A stretch of 64,000 nt of DNA from Euglena gracilis (lineage: Eukaryota; Euglenida; Euglenophyceae; Euglenales): positions 52,135,386 through 52,199,385 of the forward strand of contig CP154956.1 in the NCBI GenBank assembly GCA_039621445.1, read 5' to 3'. The first letter of the stretch is position 1. Every line of letters starts with the position of its first letter. A model generated the notes under the pieces. That model was not told the origin of the DNA and made no database searches. It saw nothing but the letters and a program-made list of their open reading frames with translations. The translations under genes were made by a program, and so were the position numbers. This document shows, piece after piece, positions 41,237 through 52,652 of this stretch.

Positions 41237-43780
41237 ACATTCCCCCCCTCGTAATGTTCCCATTGGGCCGTAAAGGTCCCCGGGCTGTAAGGGTCCCGGG
41301 GACGGAAATAGCTTGGGGGGGGGGCATGGTACATATTGTCTCAGGAGGAAATCAGGCCCAAAATGCGGAATTTTCAGTCAAATAAATTCAGCAAAAATCA
41401 AATCTTGCTGGGGAAGTAAAAAACACTAGTTCAAAAGAATGGCATCGCAGGCGGTTTTCTGCACTTTGGCACTGCCGATCCTATTTTCTGCTCTCCGAAA
41501 GATCGTCTGATCAAGATTGCTATGCTTTTGGCACAACGAAGGAGAGAGCCATACAAAAAAGTGGATCACATCTGAAGCACACCTCTGGTGCGAAAGCAAG
41601 TTTTGTCTGTGGCCTGGAAGCAAGGGTGGCCGTTGACGTTACCAGTGGTCGCCCTATCACAAAACAAAAGCCTGGGTGGAATTAAACGTTGCTGTAAAAA
41701 AATTCCAAAACGTGATATCTTATCTTATCTTATCTTATCTTATACCACATACACACATCCATTATGCATCACACAATGCATCTCCGCAACAAATCCCCAG
41801 ACACAAAAACTGACTCCTTCCTTGGAAGTAGCCATCCACTGCAAACTGTTCAGAAAAAGAATCAAAATCCGGGGACCAGGTCAAATGGGTGTGGAGTTGG
41901 AGCCAATGACTTCCGACACAGAATCGCCACCAAAAACTCTCTGTGTGCAAACCAACACGTCGATGAAAAATTACCACGTGTTAAAAAACATTGGAGGTAG
42001 TGGCAAAATATGCTTTGGCCATTTCATTGGACAGTGGCACAGCGCCCACGGCTTCAGTGGTTGTTTCAAAGATATGACGTGGGTTTAAATCTCAGTATGA
42101 ATAAAACTCAGCCGGCAAGGGGGAGGGGAGCAAAGCGGCCGACCACAAACCAAAATCTGAACCTGCATCATGCACTTCGTGGTCATTCAATCGCTGAACT
42201 GTTGGATAATGTCCACAGTTGATTCACCAAATTGTTATTCTTGTTGTCCCCATCTTCTTTTTTAACCAATACTTGGCACTACCATGCTCCCCCCCTTTGT
42301 TGTTCCCGCCCACTTTGGCGGTGGGGGGTGCGCTTTCATTTGGACCCTGCGCTTGTAGCGGCCCCGTGCTTCTATTAGGGGGGGGGGTCACTGTTCCCAT
42401 GGGGCCAGAGGACGGCAGTCCGCTACAAGCGCACCCCCCATTTTCACAGGATTTCTAAAGGAAATCAACGAAAATCGCGCAAATAGGGTCCAAATAGAAG
42501 CGCGCCCCCCGCCGCCGGAGGTCCGCTATAAGCGCAGGGGGGTTTAAGGAGAACCTTAAACCCCCCTAAGGGGGGACAAGGTCCCCCCCTCACTGTTCCC
42601 ATGGGCCATGAACTAACCAACCAAAGTTAAACAAGGCAACCTAAAAAGCCAAAATCAGGCCTTTTGGTTCACAGACTTGAAACTTGCAGCTCCCCCGCAT
42701 CCCTTTTGGCGTTGGTTTGGAGTTTGACAGGAATGAGAGCACCTGAAACCAACCAAAAAAAATTCGTTTTTCTGTCTTTGCTCCAAGAATCCTTCACAAA
42801 AAGTGTCCTAACGCTGTACTGTTCCCCCCCAGTGAGAACGGGGGGGGGGGGGGCAGTGCAATCAAAAACCGACAAAAAATGGTGACTTTGAAAAAACACT
42901 TGGCAATCAAACCACAACGTTCCAGATTTTTGCAACTCCATTTTTTTTTTCATTGCTAGCGACAATGCCATCACTTCAACAATCCTTGGCTCTATCATCT
43001 ATCATGCACTCGATGGGCGCACCTGTCAGGCGTTGCGATTGTTGAAATGGCGAGGACTCAAAATGTACAACCTTTCGGTTAATATTCCTGTGAAATAATT
43101 AAGAATAATTAAATTAAAATTATTTCATAAAAATAATTAATGAAACAGTTTCAAGAATATTCTCGTGATTTCTTCTTTTGACCTCCTTGAACTTGGAATC
43201 CATCTTGGCAAAATATAGGGCAATTGCGGTTCCAAATACCCCCCAAGCTAGCAGGGGGGTCCCACAAGGGTGCGGGGGGGGGGGGGGGGCTGCGGGGGGG
43301 GAAAAAAACTTTGGTCGGTCCAGGCGGTTGCGACAAAACTCCCCTGAAAATTTTTTCGGTTTTGGGTGAATTTGACAAAATCATCACTTTTAGGCGGGGG
43401 GGGGGGGGGGAAAAAAAGCTTTTTCGGTGGTTTTTACCCACGATTTTCTGATTTTTTTTATATTTTTTGTGTATTTTTTTTGGGTTTTGGGATCCAGAAA
43501 ATTTTGCAATTTTGGCGGTTTTGGGCTGAATTTTTGGGCTGAAAGAAAACTCAAGAAATTTGGTGAGGCCAGCTTGACATGACGTGATGAAATGGGGGGA
43601 GGGGGTAAAATGGCGTGGGGAGGAGGTCGGGGGGGGAGTGTGGGGTTAAGGACGACTGTTATGTCATCAACAAAATGTTGAACACGCAGTTTCAAACTGT
43701 GTCCACGCCAGAACCGGTGTCCTAAGCACAGGCTTCACACACAAACTAATGGAGGCGGGCCAGGCCGCCGGCCGCCGGGG
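41237..43780. other. Unassigned spacer with small repeats
   Basis: No gene. It contains a (TTATC)n tract at about 41716-41742, a perfect 14-bp-stem hairpin at 42535-42566, and repeated motifs TGTTCCCATGGG(C) and GCGCTTGTAGCGG-like (42350-42600). C/G runs lie at 42830 and 43260-43410. Confidence 0.5.
42535..42566. repeat. Perfect hairpin, 14-bp stem, AGAA loop
   Basis: AGGGGGGTTTAAGG pairs with CCTTAAACCCCCCT around AGAA. Confidence 0.85.
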
Positions 43781-44245
43781 TAGTCTCACAAAGAGCTCAG
43801 CTCTACGTCACACCCTGGTCAATGAAGGGGTGGGTGCGCGCTTATGAATCATTATTCAAAACCTGGTCCCGTGGACCCCCCTGCCGAGTTGCGAACTCAA
43901 CTGGACCGGTCCAGTTCGAGGGGGGGAGGGGGTCCGGGATCTGGACTACAAAACACAAGGGGGTCCAGGCACAGGGGGGGGGGGGGTCCCGCGGGACCCC
44001 CGGACGGCGGCTCGGCCGGCTGCCCAGCCTGGGCCGGGCCGGGGGGTCGAAAAACGCTTATTTTCGGCTCAAGAACAGTTTTTCCGGGTCTGGGAGGCCA
44101 AAAAACATCGTTTCGAACAAAATTTTTTCCGATTTTTTTGACTTTTTTTAGCCCAAAACGGCTAAGTCGAACAGTGGGAAAAATGTACAGAACGGCCATA
44201 TTGGCCGAAAACGGCCATATCTCGGGCTAGGTGGGGAGTTGCGGG
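43775..44245. repeat. Shared block and ~160-bp repeat unit
   Basis: 43775-43830 is the reverse complement of a block also at 45850-45905 and 47600-47650 (core GTGACGTAGAGCTGAGCTCT). 44040-44160 is one unit of the tandem repeat of 2050-2470. 44200-44245 (CGGCCATATCTCGGGCTAGG) belongs to a family also at 45640 and 46800. Confidence 0.7.
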
Positions 44246-45448
44246 CAAGCACCTATGACAGATTCCAAATTTTAGCCCGCGGTCGGCTGCGGTCGGCAGC
44301 GGTCGGCAGCGGTCGGCAAAGTAGTTGGCTGTAGGTGGGGGGCAGGCCAACAAAAAATGAGCATATATTACAATCACACAATCCACTGTTGCCGACTTTT
44401 GGCCACTTTTCGCTGCTTTTGGCCAGTTTTTGATGTTTTGGACTGCTTTTGGCCACTGTTGCCAACTTTTGGTCGATTTTTGCTGCCTTTGCCCGTTATT
44501 TCCTGCCTTTTGCTTTCTTTTGGTCACTTTTGTTGCTTTTGCCCAATTTTTGCTGTGTTTTGGCTGCTTTTGGCCAGCTTTTGCTTTGCTTTGACCTCTT
44601 TTGACCACTTTTGGCCTCTTTAACCCACTTTTGACCACTTTTCTCTGCTGTTGGCCATTTTTACCCACTTCTGGCCACTTTCAGGCCGCTTTAAACGTCT
44701 TTTTGTTGCTTTTGACATGAAGAGCAGTCAAACGTGACCTAAAAATGGTCTAAAAGTGGTAAAAAAAAATGGTTAAAATGGCCAAAAGTTCCAAAAGCAG
44801 ACAAAAATAACAAAAAAAATGCCCAAAGTGGTCCAAAAAAGCCAAAAATGGCCCAAAATGACCCTGCTTTTGGCCAATTTGGGTCATTTTAGCAGCTTTT
44901 GTTCACTTTTGGCAACAAACTGGCGCAAAATGCTCAAAATGGTCAAATTGGACCAAAAAGAGACCAAAAAATGGGCAAAAATAGCAAAAGCAAAGGTCGA
45001 AAATGGCTTTAAATGGTCAAAAATGGCCCAAAATGGCCCAAAATGGCCAAAGAGCAGGACAAAATGGCCCAAAATTACAAGAGGTGGGCAAAAAGTGGCC
45101 AAAAAAATGTCAAAATAGGTCAAAATGGGTGAATTATGGTGACAAATGGGCCAAAAGGGGACAAAAGCGACCAAAAATGGCCAAAAGTGGCCAAAAGTGA
45201 CAACATGAGCCAGATGAGCCAGAAAAATCTCAACATCTGGGATAAAAATGAGCCTAATTCCTCATTCTCACTGAAAAATTGACATCAATCAGAAAAAACG
45301 GCGCGGTCGGCTGCGGTCGGCTGCGGTCGGCTGCGGTCGGCTGCGGTCGGCTGCGGTCGGCACCCCACCTATGACAGTCCTGAAACCCGCGGTCGGCCGC
45401 GGTCGGCTGCGGTCGGCTGCGGTCGGCTGCGGTCGGCATAGGTGCCTG
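44246..45448. mobile_element. 1.2-kb foldback TIR element, direct repeats GTTGCGGG
   Basis: Ends CAAGCACCTATG and CATAGGTGCCTG match at 11 of 12 positions and resemble the ends of 21853-23437. GTTGCGGG lies at 44238-44245 and 45449-45456. Inside, 10-bp arrays of GCGGTCGGCT or a close variant occur near both ends (44277-44320, 45301-45362, 45392-45436). The middle is a degenerate TTTTGGCCAC array (44390-44740) followed by its complement (44745-45210), a potential ~400-bp-arm hairpin. No gene. Confidence 0.88.
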
Positions 45449-46880
45449 GTTGCGGGGAAATCAAAATATGGCTGGATAGGGCATTCCGAGGGCTTCAAAT
45501 TAGGTCTCCAGACGCTTCCTTTGATTTCGCTTCATTTTGGAGATATTTTGAAAATTGACATTTTTTTGGCCGAAATGGCAGAGTCCAAAGGGGGCTTAAA
45601 AAGAGGGGCGGGTCGATCCTACCCAGTTTAGACCCTTCGCGCGTGAATAACTCGGGCCTGGTGGGGAGTTGGGAGTCAAACCCATGTGATTTGGAAACTA
45701 GAAATCCAGTCGCTCGCGACTGAAGAAAAAAAAATCCGGGAACCGGGCCGGGATCATGGTGATAATCCGTCGGTTCTCCTGGTGGCCCCGACCCCGGGGG
45801 GCAATGGGGGGGGTCGAGGGGGGGGTTTCGCCAGGAGTAAGCTTCGCCACCCATAAAGGGACCAGGGTGTGACGTAGAGCTGAGCTCTTTGGGAGACCAC
45901 CCCGGCCCGGCGGTCCAGCCCGGCCCGGGGGCGGGGTGTTGAAAAACGCTCATTTTCGGCTCAAAAACACTTTTTCCGGGTCCGGGAGGCAAAAAAAACA
46001 TCGTTTTGGGCAAAAAAATTTCGAATTTTTTAGACTTTTTTGACCCTAAAATGATCCATTGGTTTCAGGCCCAAAACGGGGGCCGGGGGTCAAAAAAAAA
46101 ACCGCTCATTTTCGGCTCGAAAACACTATTTTCGGGTCCAGGAGGTCAAAAAACATGGTTTTGGGCAAAAAAAATTTCGAATTTTATTTCAATTTTTTTG
46201 ACCCAAAAATGGCCAAATACACCGGCCATGGGGGGGGGGGGCGGGCCCCAGCCAGGGGGGGCATGGGGGGGGGTCCGCGTTGTAAAAAATTTTTTCGCTC
46301 AAAAACACTTTTTTGATGTTCTAAAGTGGAAAAAAAAATGTTTTTGAGCAAAAAAAATTGGGTCCCAACCAGCCTGCCGACCCCCCTCGCCCAGCCGCCC
46401 TCGGACCCCCCGCAGGGGTCCCCAAATACCCAAAACTGGCCCAAAATTGCACAACCAGGCCCCGGGAACCTCAAAAAACGGTCAACCCCCCCCCCCAAAA
46501 CCTCATGATTGACCCCCTTTCATCCAGCCCGAGATGCGGCCAATTTACGGTTTCAGGCCCCGAACAGGCCCGAAATGGCCAAAACTGACAAAACTGGCCC
46601 AAAACCGCAAAACGGCAGTATCTCAGCCTAGGAGTTGGCCCAAACCACGCATACCAATCGATAGGGCGTCCCAAAGTTGTGGAAAGAGGTCCTCTTTACT
46701 TTTTCTCGACTCCGCAGCGTTTTTGAGATATTTTGAATTTTTCGATGTTTTGACCCAAATGACCCTGCAATTTTCCCGAAGAAAAAAAAAACGGTAGACA
46801 ACTTTTTTGCTCGAGCCATATCTCTGGACTGGCGGGGAGTTGCGGGTAACCTAAGGGCTCTGGAGAAACTAGAGATCGTT
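45449..46880. repeat. Tandem ~160-bp repeats and shared blocks
   Basis: Units begin near 45998, 46154 and 46335 (CATCGTTTTGGGC, CATGGTTTTGGGC and a diverged one). 45850-45905 is the second copy of the GTGACGTAGAGCTGAGCTCT block. No gene. Confidence 0.7.
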
Positions 46881-47438
46881 CAGGCTTTTGCTTAAGGACC
46901 GGGGGGGGGGGGGGGTACTGGCTAGCCAATTGGCTAGACACTGGAAAAAATGGACTAGCTAGACCCCCCTCCCCCCTGGGGGGGGGGGGTGGTCCGGGGG
47001 TCCCCCGAACTGGAAAAAATGAGGTTTTTAATAGGTTTTTTGGATACCGAATACAGGGCCTATAGGCCTGATGAAAAGGTCAGAACAGGGTCCATGGACC
47101 TGGAGCCTGTAGGCCTGAGGTATCTATGGCACAGATGGCCATTTCCTGGGAGTCGGGGGTCTGATCTCCCGTACGTAGTCTCCTTCAGGAGTCCAAATTT
47201 GGCTGGTAGGATTTCTAGCAGACCCCCCCCCCCCGGGGGGGTCTGCTAGCAGGGCTAGCTAATGGAAAAAAATTTTCCAGTGACCGGCGCGAAGCACCGG
47301 AAATTTTTTTTTGGGACCCCCAAAAATGGCCAAAAATGCCCGTTTTTGGCCATTTTTGGGAATTTTTGGAACAAATCAGCCATAGCTACAGTCCAGCCCC
47401 CCCCGGGGGGGTACTGCAATCCCTTAAGCAAAAGCCTG
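46881..47438. mobile_element. TIR element, 17-bp perfect ends
   Basis: CAGGCTTTTGCTTAAGG and CCTTAAGCAAAAGCCTG are exact inverse complements. Borders AGATCGTT (46873-46880) and AGATCGTC (47439-47446) differ by one base. The interior has CTAGCTAG-rich stems, C/G runs and a CCGGCGCGAAGCACCGG hairpin. No coding capacity. Confidence 0.88.
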
Positions 47439-47941
47439 AGATCGTCCCCTAACTTTAGGCTGTTCACTTTGGGGGCCAGGAAATCCAATCACATCGATAA
47501 TCCTCAGGCCTCCCGACCTACCCAGGGGGGGCGGGGGAGTCGGACCCCCCCCCCCCGTCACTGGGGTGGTAAGCTTCGCTCTTACTCTAAAGAGCTCAGC
47601 GACCAGGGTGTGACGTAGAGCTGAGCTCTTTGGGAGACCACCCTGGCCCGGCCCAGCCCGGTCCGGCCGGCGGCCCGGCGGTCCAGCCCGGCCCTGGGCC
47701 GCCAACCCATTGACGTTGGGTCAAAACCAAAAAATCGAAAAAAATCAATTTCAATTCAATCAATTCAATCAATCAATTTCGCCTTTTTTTGGCAATTGGA
47801 ATTGATTTGTTTATTCTTGTCGGAAATGACATTCTTGGACAAGGGTGATGTGTTGCTTTTATTGAATCGGCAAACGGCGGAACAAAAAATAAGCCCGTGA
47901 AATATCTTTTTAAAAATGTTTTTTTTAAACCTTCTTGGTAA
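47439..47941. other. Spacer with third GTGACGTAGAGCTGAGCTCT block
   Basis: 47600-47650 repeats the block seen at 45850 and, inverted, at 43775. Below it lies an AATCAATTC-rich tract. No gene. Confidence 0.55.
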
Positions 47942-48167
47942 CCCCCCCCCCCAAATAACCTGGTGGGGTCCCAACTCCTGGCGGGGGCCGAATAACTTGG
48001 CGGGGGGAGGGACAAAAAAGATGGTTCCAGTAACTTTGTGGGGTCCTTTTTAGGCAAAATTCCTTTACGGCACTGAAAAAGCGGCCCAAATAACCTGGCG
48101 GGGGGACAGGGCCAAAAGTTGGTTCCAATAACCTGGCACCCCGCCAGGTTATTTGGGGGGGGGGGGG
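47942..48167. mobile_element. Small element with CCAAATAACCTGG ends
   Basis: The left end CCCCCAAATAACCTGGTGGG and the right end CCCGCCAGGTTATTTGGGGG are inverse complements except one base. Two further AATAACCTGGCGGGG motifs lie inside. No border direct repeat was found. No gene. Confidence 0.7.
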
Positions 48168-49340
48168 CACGTGCCTTCGTGAAGGATGTTGTTAAAAAGA
48201 CACACCCAAAAGCCAATCCTCCAACAAAGGCAGCGATGGCAATCACAACCAAATGTAAATTGCAATGAGCATGACTGCCTGTTGAAGGAAGAAAACGTTG
48301 CTCTTCCATAATGTTCACAATGCTGCCATCAAAAAAACTGCAAAAATGACAATAAGCCATCATAACTCAACGCCAACGCTGTCCGTCAAGAGGATTATTG
48401 CCAAATCCCCTTGAATTATTGATAAAAGCACATTGACAGGGGTTGAAAAAGATTTTGTTTCAAAAAACTCTGCAAGGATGTGTTTAAACACAAACTGTTT
48501 GGAATGATTAACAATTGACTTTTGCCCCCCCCCATTCCACCACCCAAAGGCTTCCAGAAAATAACTGGCATGTTTGCAAAAAAAGGTTGGACAGCAAAAC
48601 TCCATCCCCTCGGCAGGAACTGCCGGAGCAATAAGGGGGGGAGCTGCTCCCCTTGGAGCCCAAGCACAAGGGGGGAGGGGGTCCCGCGGCACCCCCCTTT
48701 CAAATTGCGAATTCAACCGGACCAGTCGAGTTCGAGGTTTGGGCTTGGGTTTGCATTGCCCTGCAGAAGCGCAGTGCCCACGGTAGGCAGGATCCAGCGC
48801 GAACGCCGGGGCCACCTCCGTGGGGCACACCTAAGGCCCTGGCACACTTGACACACCTAAGGCCCCGGCACACTTGACACACCACACCATATCGCGGCAA
48901 GGAGATGTCCATCAAGGGAAAAGAAATTGCCATCGCAGTCGACGAGCAAGCAACGAGAGGATGAAAAACAGGGGTGTCTGCGGGATGCTAGAAAGAAAGT
49001 CTATGACCATTCGAAAGACGGAGGAGCCTAACGACACTCACACGTGGTAGAGAGGGCGAAAATGAGGTTCCAATCTCTATGAATGTATGGGGACAAAGGT
49101 GAGGAGATGGCAAAGATCCTTGGGGGGAAAGGGCAATGGGACCGGAGTCGTGGTCGCAAAGCATCACCAGAAAAACAAGAAAAGTAAAAACATCAGTTAC
49201 AGTTGAAAGACAAAAGGAGAAAACACAGGGGGCGAGTGGCGTACCAGGCCGGCCAAAAACACAACTGATTTGTGCATGGGGCAAGATGACAAGCCCTAGG
49301 AATCGCACAGTAGACAGAGAGACGTGTTCCGTAGCAACTC
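48168..49340. other. Unassigned spacer
   Basis: No gene supported. A minus-strand frame open over 48360-48830 shows no family motif. A 24-bp unit (CACACCTAAGGCC..GGCACACTTGA) is repeated near 48825-48880. Confidence 0.45.
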
Positions 49341-49344
49341 CGGC

Positions 49345-49632
49345 CGCAGGAACTTCACCGGTGAACGTTCACCGGGGGGGGGGTACTCTCGGTGGTGAAG
49401 TTCACCGGTGAAATTCACCAGTGAAGTTCACCGTTTTGATGGTTGGGGGTGAAATTTTGATGGGTGAAAGTTTGCTCCTTTCCTCTCAAAAAGGTCATTT
49501 TGAGGTTGATGGTTCATGGAATTCTATCAAATTTTCCGAAAACTTGCCCAAAACGTCATTTTCGACCATTTTTGGCCAAAAAAAGTGCTCTTGTGGTGAA
49601 CTTCACCGGTGAAGTTCACCGTTAGGGTAGGC
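49345..49632. repeat. CACCGGTGAA palindrome cluster
   Basis: GAAGTTCACCGGTGAA-type palindromes occur about six times, concentrated at 49350-49432 and 49596-49622, enclosing a unique ~160-bp middle. It may be a foldback element, but its ends are unclear. Confidence 0.65.
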
Positions 49633-49857
49633 AGGGGGGGGGAGGGGGTCCAGGAGGGGGGGGGGTCCGGGACCCCAAAAGTTACCGCCTGATCTCCTCC
49701 GGCTGCAGTCAGCTGAACGACAGGGGCACAGCCAGGGGTTTGGGCTGAAACCGGGTGAGACAATTGGGGGGAGAGGCAACACCCGCCACAAAAGAATGGG
49801 GGGTGAATAAAAACCATCAATATTGCGACATAATACTTTTAATTTTGTTCGGGTAGG

Positions 49858-49935
49858 GTAGATTTGATTAATCGATCAATCTAATTAATCGATTAATCGT
49901 TTGCGGCTGCCGATTAATCGAATCGTTCGGTGGGG
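49858..49935. repeat. ATTAATCG motif block, copy 1
   Basis: GGGTAGGGTAGATT followed by several ATTAATCG units, a G/C break (TGCGGCTGCCG) and GATTAATCGAATCGTTCGG. Related blocks lie at 55804-55880, 57098-57170, 63142-63215 and, diverged, 60345-60425. Confidence 0.8.
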
Positions 49936-50039
49936 GGGAGATTAATCAGTCCACAGAAACAGGACAGCATCTCACCATGCATGCACACCCCAATGTTCAA
50001 GACAGAGGTTACAGTGAAAAATGTTCCGATCACATAACA

Positions 50040-50111
50040 ATACATGTAGCTCAGTGGTAGAGCGTGTGCTTCATAAGCGTGAGGTTGTGGGTTCAATTCC
50101 CACTATGTACC
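50040..50111 (+). tRNA. tRNA-Met (CAT)
   Basis: Cloverleaf by eye: D stem GCTC/GAGC (50049 onward), anticodon loop TTCATAA with anticodon CAT, T stem GTGGG/CCCAC with loop TTCAATT. Pol III A box TAGCTCAGTGG and B box GGTTCAATTCC are present. The acceptor stem pairs at six of seven positions (outer A-C mismatch), and the anticodon stem relies on G-U pairs. No intron and no encoded CCA. It may be functional or tRNA-derived. Confidence 0.7.
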
Positions 50112-50387
50112 GGGGGTTAGAATAAGAAGTCGCAGAAAAGTTCGCGCCATGTTATCCCGACCGGGTTTATTGCCGCCAAGGGCATAAGGAGTCGCCAAGA
50201 AAAAACCCGCCTAGTAATCCGCCGGCATGAGCTACGCTAATTCAGCAAGTCATCAGTAACAAACCCTTTGAAGTCAAGAATGAAAGGGCGAATAATTTCC
50301 TATCCGGAACAAGGGTCCCCTCCAACCACGTGTTGGCTTCTGCAGGAAAAAATTTTTTTGTCCTTGGTCACGAAGCAGTCCAGAGCA
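50112..50387. other. Spacer after tRNA
   Basis: Nothing recognisable as a gene. Confidence 0.4.
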
Positions 50388-50651
50388 GGCAATTGCTTAA
50401 GCACCGGCCGATCCCCCAGGGGTGTGGGTAAATTATTTTTCGGAGTTTTTTGGCGGCCCACCCCCGGGGGGGGGGGTCGTCAAAAACCACTACAGAGACC
50501 CGAACGAATTTTTTCCTTTGGATCCCAAAGTGGCCGACCCCCCCGGGGGTGAGTGACTGACTGGCTTCCCAAAAAAGAAAGTGACTGGTACTTCGAAAAG
50601 AGCAGTGACCTCCCCTCCCCCCTCCGGGGGGTCGGTAAAAAAAATTGTATG
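50388..50651. mobile_element. Relative of the 6521 element, reversed orientation
   Basis: The left end CAATTGCTTAAGCAC resembles the reversed right end of 6521-6890. The right end GGTCGGTAAAAAAAATTGTATG resembles that element's reversed left end. GAGTGACTGACTGG motifs and C/G stems are shared. No clear border direct repeat. Confidence 0.6.
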
Positions 50652-51190
50652 GTCCTTGACGGCGTTAACTTCTTGAGGCTGTGGGCGTGGTTCCGAGGAC
50701 CATTGACCGTTACCATGTGGCTGCGCCAACTAAAGTGAAGGTGGACGCGGCAGAAGCATTAGCCAAGGTATCTCAATGGGTTTGCTCAATTCATCTCTGT
50801 TATACCTTCTTTCGTGAACAGAGGCAACCAAACCAAGCGAAACGGGAACAACGAGACGACAACCATCAAGATGTGGGTCAAGATGTGGGATTACATGTTC
50901 CCATGAAAGGCTAACTTTGCATCCACCCCATTTCAAGTTTTTGCATATTCACCCCCGATTGGGTGGTTCTGGAGCCATTTGGGTGGGTTTTGACTGGTGT
51001 TGGGGTGATTTGGACAAAAAAAATTCAGGGGGGGGCTTAAAAGTCGGCGGTTTTGACCCGTTAGCACATTAGAGTGGGTAGTCGGCCGACTACCCACTCC
51101 CCCCCCCCCCCACCCCGTCTCGCCGACTAGCTACCGACTAGGCCTAGTCGGCCGACTACCCACTACCCCCCCCCCCAGTCTACCGTTTGG
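50652..51190. other. Spacer with palindromes
   Basis: No gene recognised. 51073-51098 is a perfect 26-bp palindrome without loop (AGTGGGTAGTCGG and its complement). A second one lies near 51141-51170, with C runs after each. Confidence 0.6.
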
Positions 51191-51620
51191 CACCGGGTTT
51201 GGGGCCCGAACTCAGCTGCGTACCGCCCTTACTGTTCCCATGGACCCAAAGGGGGGCCACCGGACGGGAATAGTTAGGGGGGGCATGTTTCCCCCCGACT
51301 TTTTTCTTCATTATACATCTGCAAAGGGGGAAAATGTCCATTTTGGGCCACTTTTGGCAAATCTTTTCCGAAGACATCAGCACTGACTCTCTAAAAGTCA
51401 GTTCTGACTGTGTTTTATTCTGCTGCTGCCCCTCAGGCAGAAGATCGGTTTCCTGAAATTTTGTTTTCCGTTTCACTTCCTGTTTGTGAGAAACTGTCTT
51501 TTTTTTCACTCTAAATAAAATTTTCCTGTAAAGAAAAATTCCTCATGGAATATGGCAGCGTCCAGCAATGGCAAAGCTTTTTTTTTGCCAATTTGGTAAA
51601 GACAGGCCTGCGGGCACAAT
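51190..51620 (-). repeat. Duplicated segment (left copy), includes recombinase 3' end
   Basis: Matches 60540-61140. It contains the empty counterpart (ACTCTCTAAAAGTCAG near 51390) of the insertion at 60685-60927. The minus strand continues open from the recombinase tail for part of the way. Confidence 0.85.
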
Positions 51621-52652
51621 CTTTAAATGTCACTGGACGCCCCAACACCGCTCTCACCCAAGTCACAACACCCCGGCACGTTGAGTAAGTCGTAGGTGCT
51701 GTTGGAATGGCCTTTGTATTCAAACAAACACCTCGGAAAAAAAAGGCCTCACGCCCCACAGGAGATCCCAACAAGTCTAACTGACGACGATAGGCCTGGA
51801 TCGCACACAATTTGGCATCCTCATGGGGTAAAATCATTTGGGTGTGAGCTGGTTTCCCCACGGTTTCTTGTTTGGCCTGTAAATTTTTCATCGTGCCAAT
51901 GGTCACATGCAACGCAAGTCTTCCATTGTCCTGTGTCTGTAATTGAAAATTGCCGACACGGAGGTCGATCAAGGAGGCGGGCCGGTTGGAAGCCAAGTTG
52001 GAAGGCGATGAGAAGCAAGTTCATGCGTTGCAACTCGTAGCATGACTGAAAATTTGTTTTGTCATGCAATGTGACCATTTCTTCGTCCGTCAGCACTGCG
52101 ACTGCCTCTTTGGTGGCCGAAGTTGTCCGAGCACGGGCATAGGCTGCGTTAAAAAACCGACAAAAATTCGGAAACAGAATTTGTGCACTCGGGACGATGC
52201 CAGACACCGGACCTGTTTGCTTGTACATGAGGGCCAACGCATTCACGTGTTGGGGGACTCCACTCTCGAACAGGAACACCAGCAGCGGCACACAGATCTT
52301 TTCGTTGCGCCAAGGCAACATCTCGTTGAGTGGGATCATCAAAAAGGCAGCCCACTGACAAAGTCCATTTCGCAAAGGCGGTCATCCAATCATCCAAATT
52401 GGACAAAACGCATTTTTGATGGGCCAAAACTTTGGCAAAATCCATCGCCGCATGGAAGGAAGGTTTTTGGTTCTTTTCGGTTCCCGTTGGGAGTCCCGGT
52501 TGTTCGGCAAACGTGTTGCCGAACAACACGGTGTCTGCCGGGGGTGGACGTGCTAGTTTTTGGGCCTGTTCCAAAGCGGCCAAAAATGCATCCACGGGCG
52601 GCAATGGTCCCAGGGCTGCTTCAGCGACATTCACCAATTGTTCTGGCATCAT
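51520..52652 (-). pseudogene. Tyrosine recombinase, frameshifted
   Basis: Three overlapping minus-strand frames read as one protein. The first (52149-52652) begins MMPEQLVNVAEAALG. The middle frame has a core-binding-like segment (HVNALALMYKQTG) and LTDEEMVTLHD followed by LLLIAFQLGF, typical of the start of a tyrosine-recombinase catalytic domain. The third frame gives RPASLIDLRVGNFQL, the first-arginine box, and near its end TFKDCARRPVFTKLA, which resembles the HxxR helix with Lys in the His position. Frame changes fall within about 52320-52375 and right at the arginine box (about 51985). The catalytic Tyr cannot be assigned with confidence. Family identity is from pattern, possibly Crypton-like; subclass is uncertain. 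Confidence 0.6.

Noticed and set aside
26714-41254. Very long ORFs of His-Thr-Tyr-Ile or Met-Tyr-Val-Cys repeats (up to about 2,400 codons), both strands
   Set aside because: They follow from a 4-bp unit without stop codons in any frame. Frame slips are frequent and nothing but the repeat is encoded.
42535-42566. Intrinsic transcription terminator
   Set aside because: A perfect GC stem is present, but there is no U tract or neighbouring gene, and the genome is eukaryotic.
47942-48167. 8-bp direct repeats for the CCAAATAACCTGG element
   Set aside because: No matching border sequences could be found by eye.
48360-48830. 156-residue minus-strand frame with several cysteines
   Set aside because: No recognisable domain and low-complexity C-runs in the middle; probably chance.
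50388-50651. Exact target-site duplication for this element
   Set aside because: GTCCTTG occurs on both sides, but the left one lies about 25 bp outside the inverted end, so it was not used.
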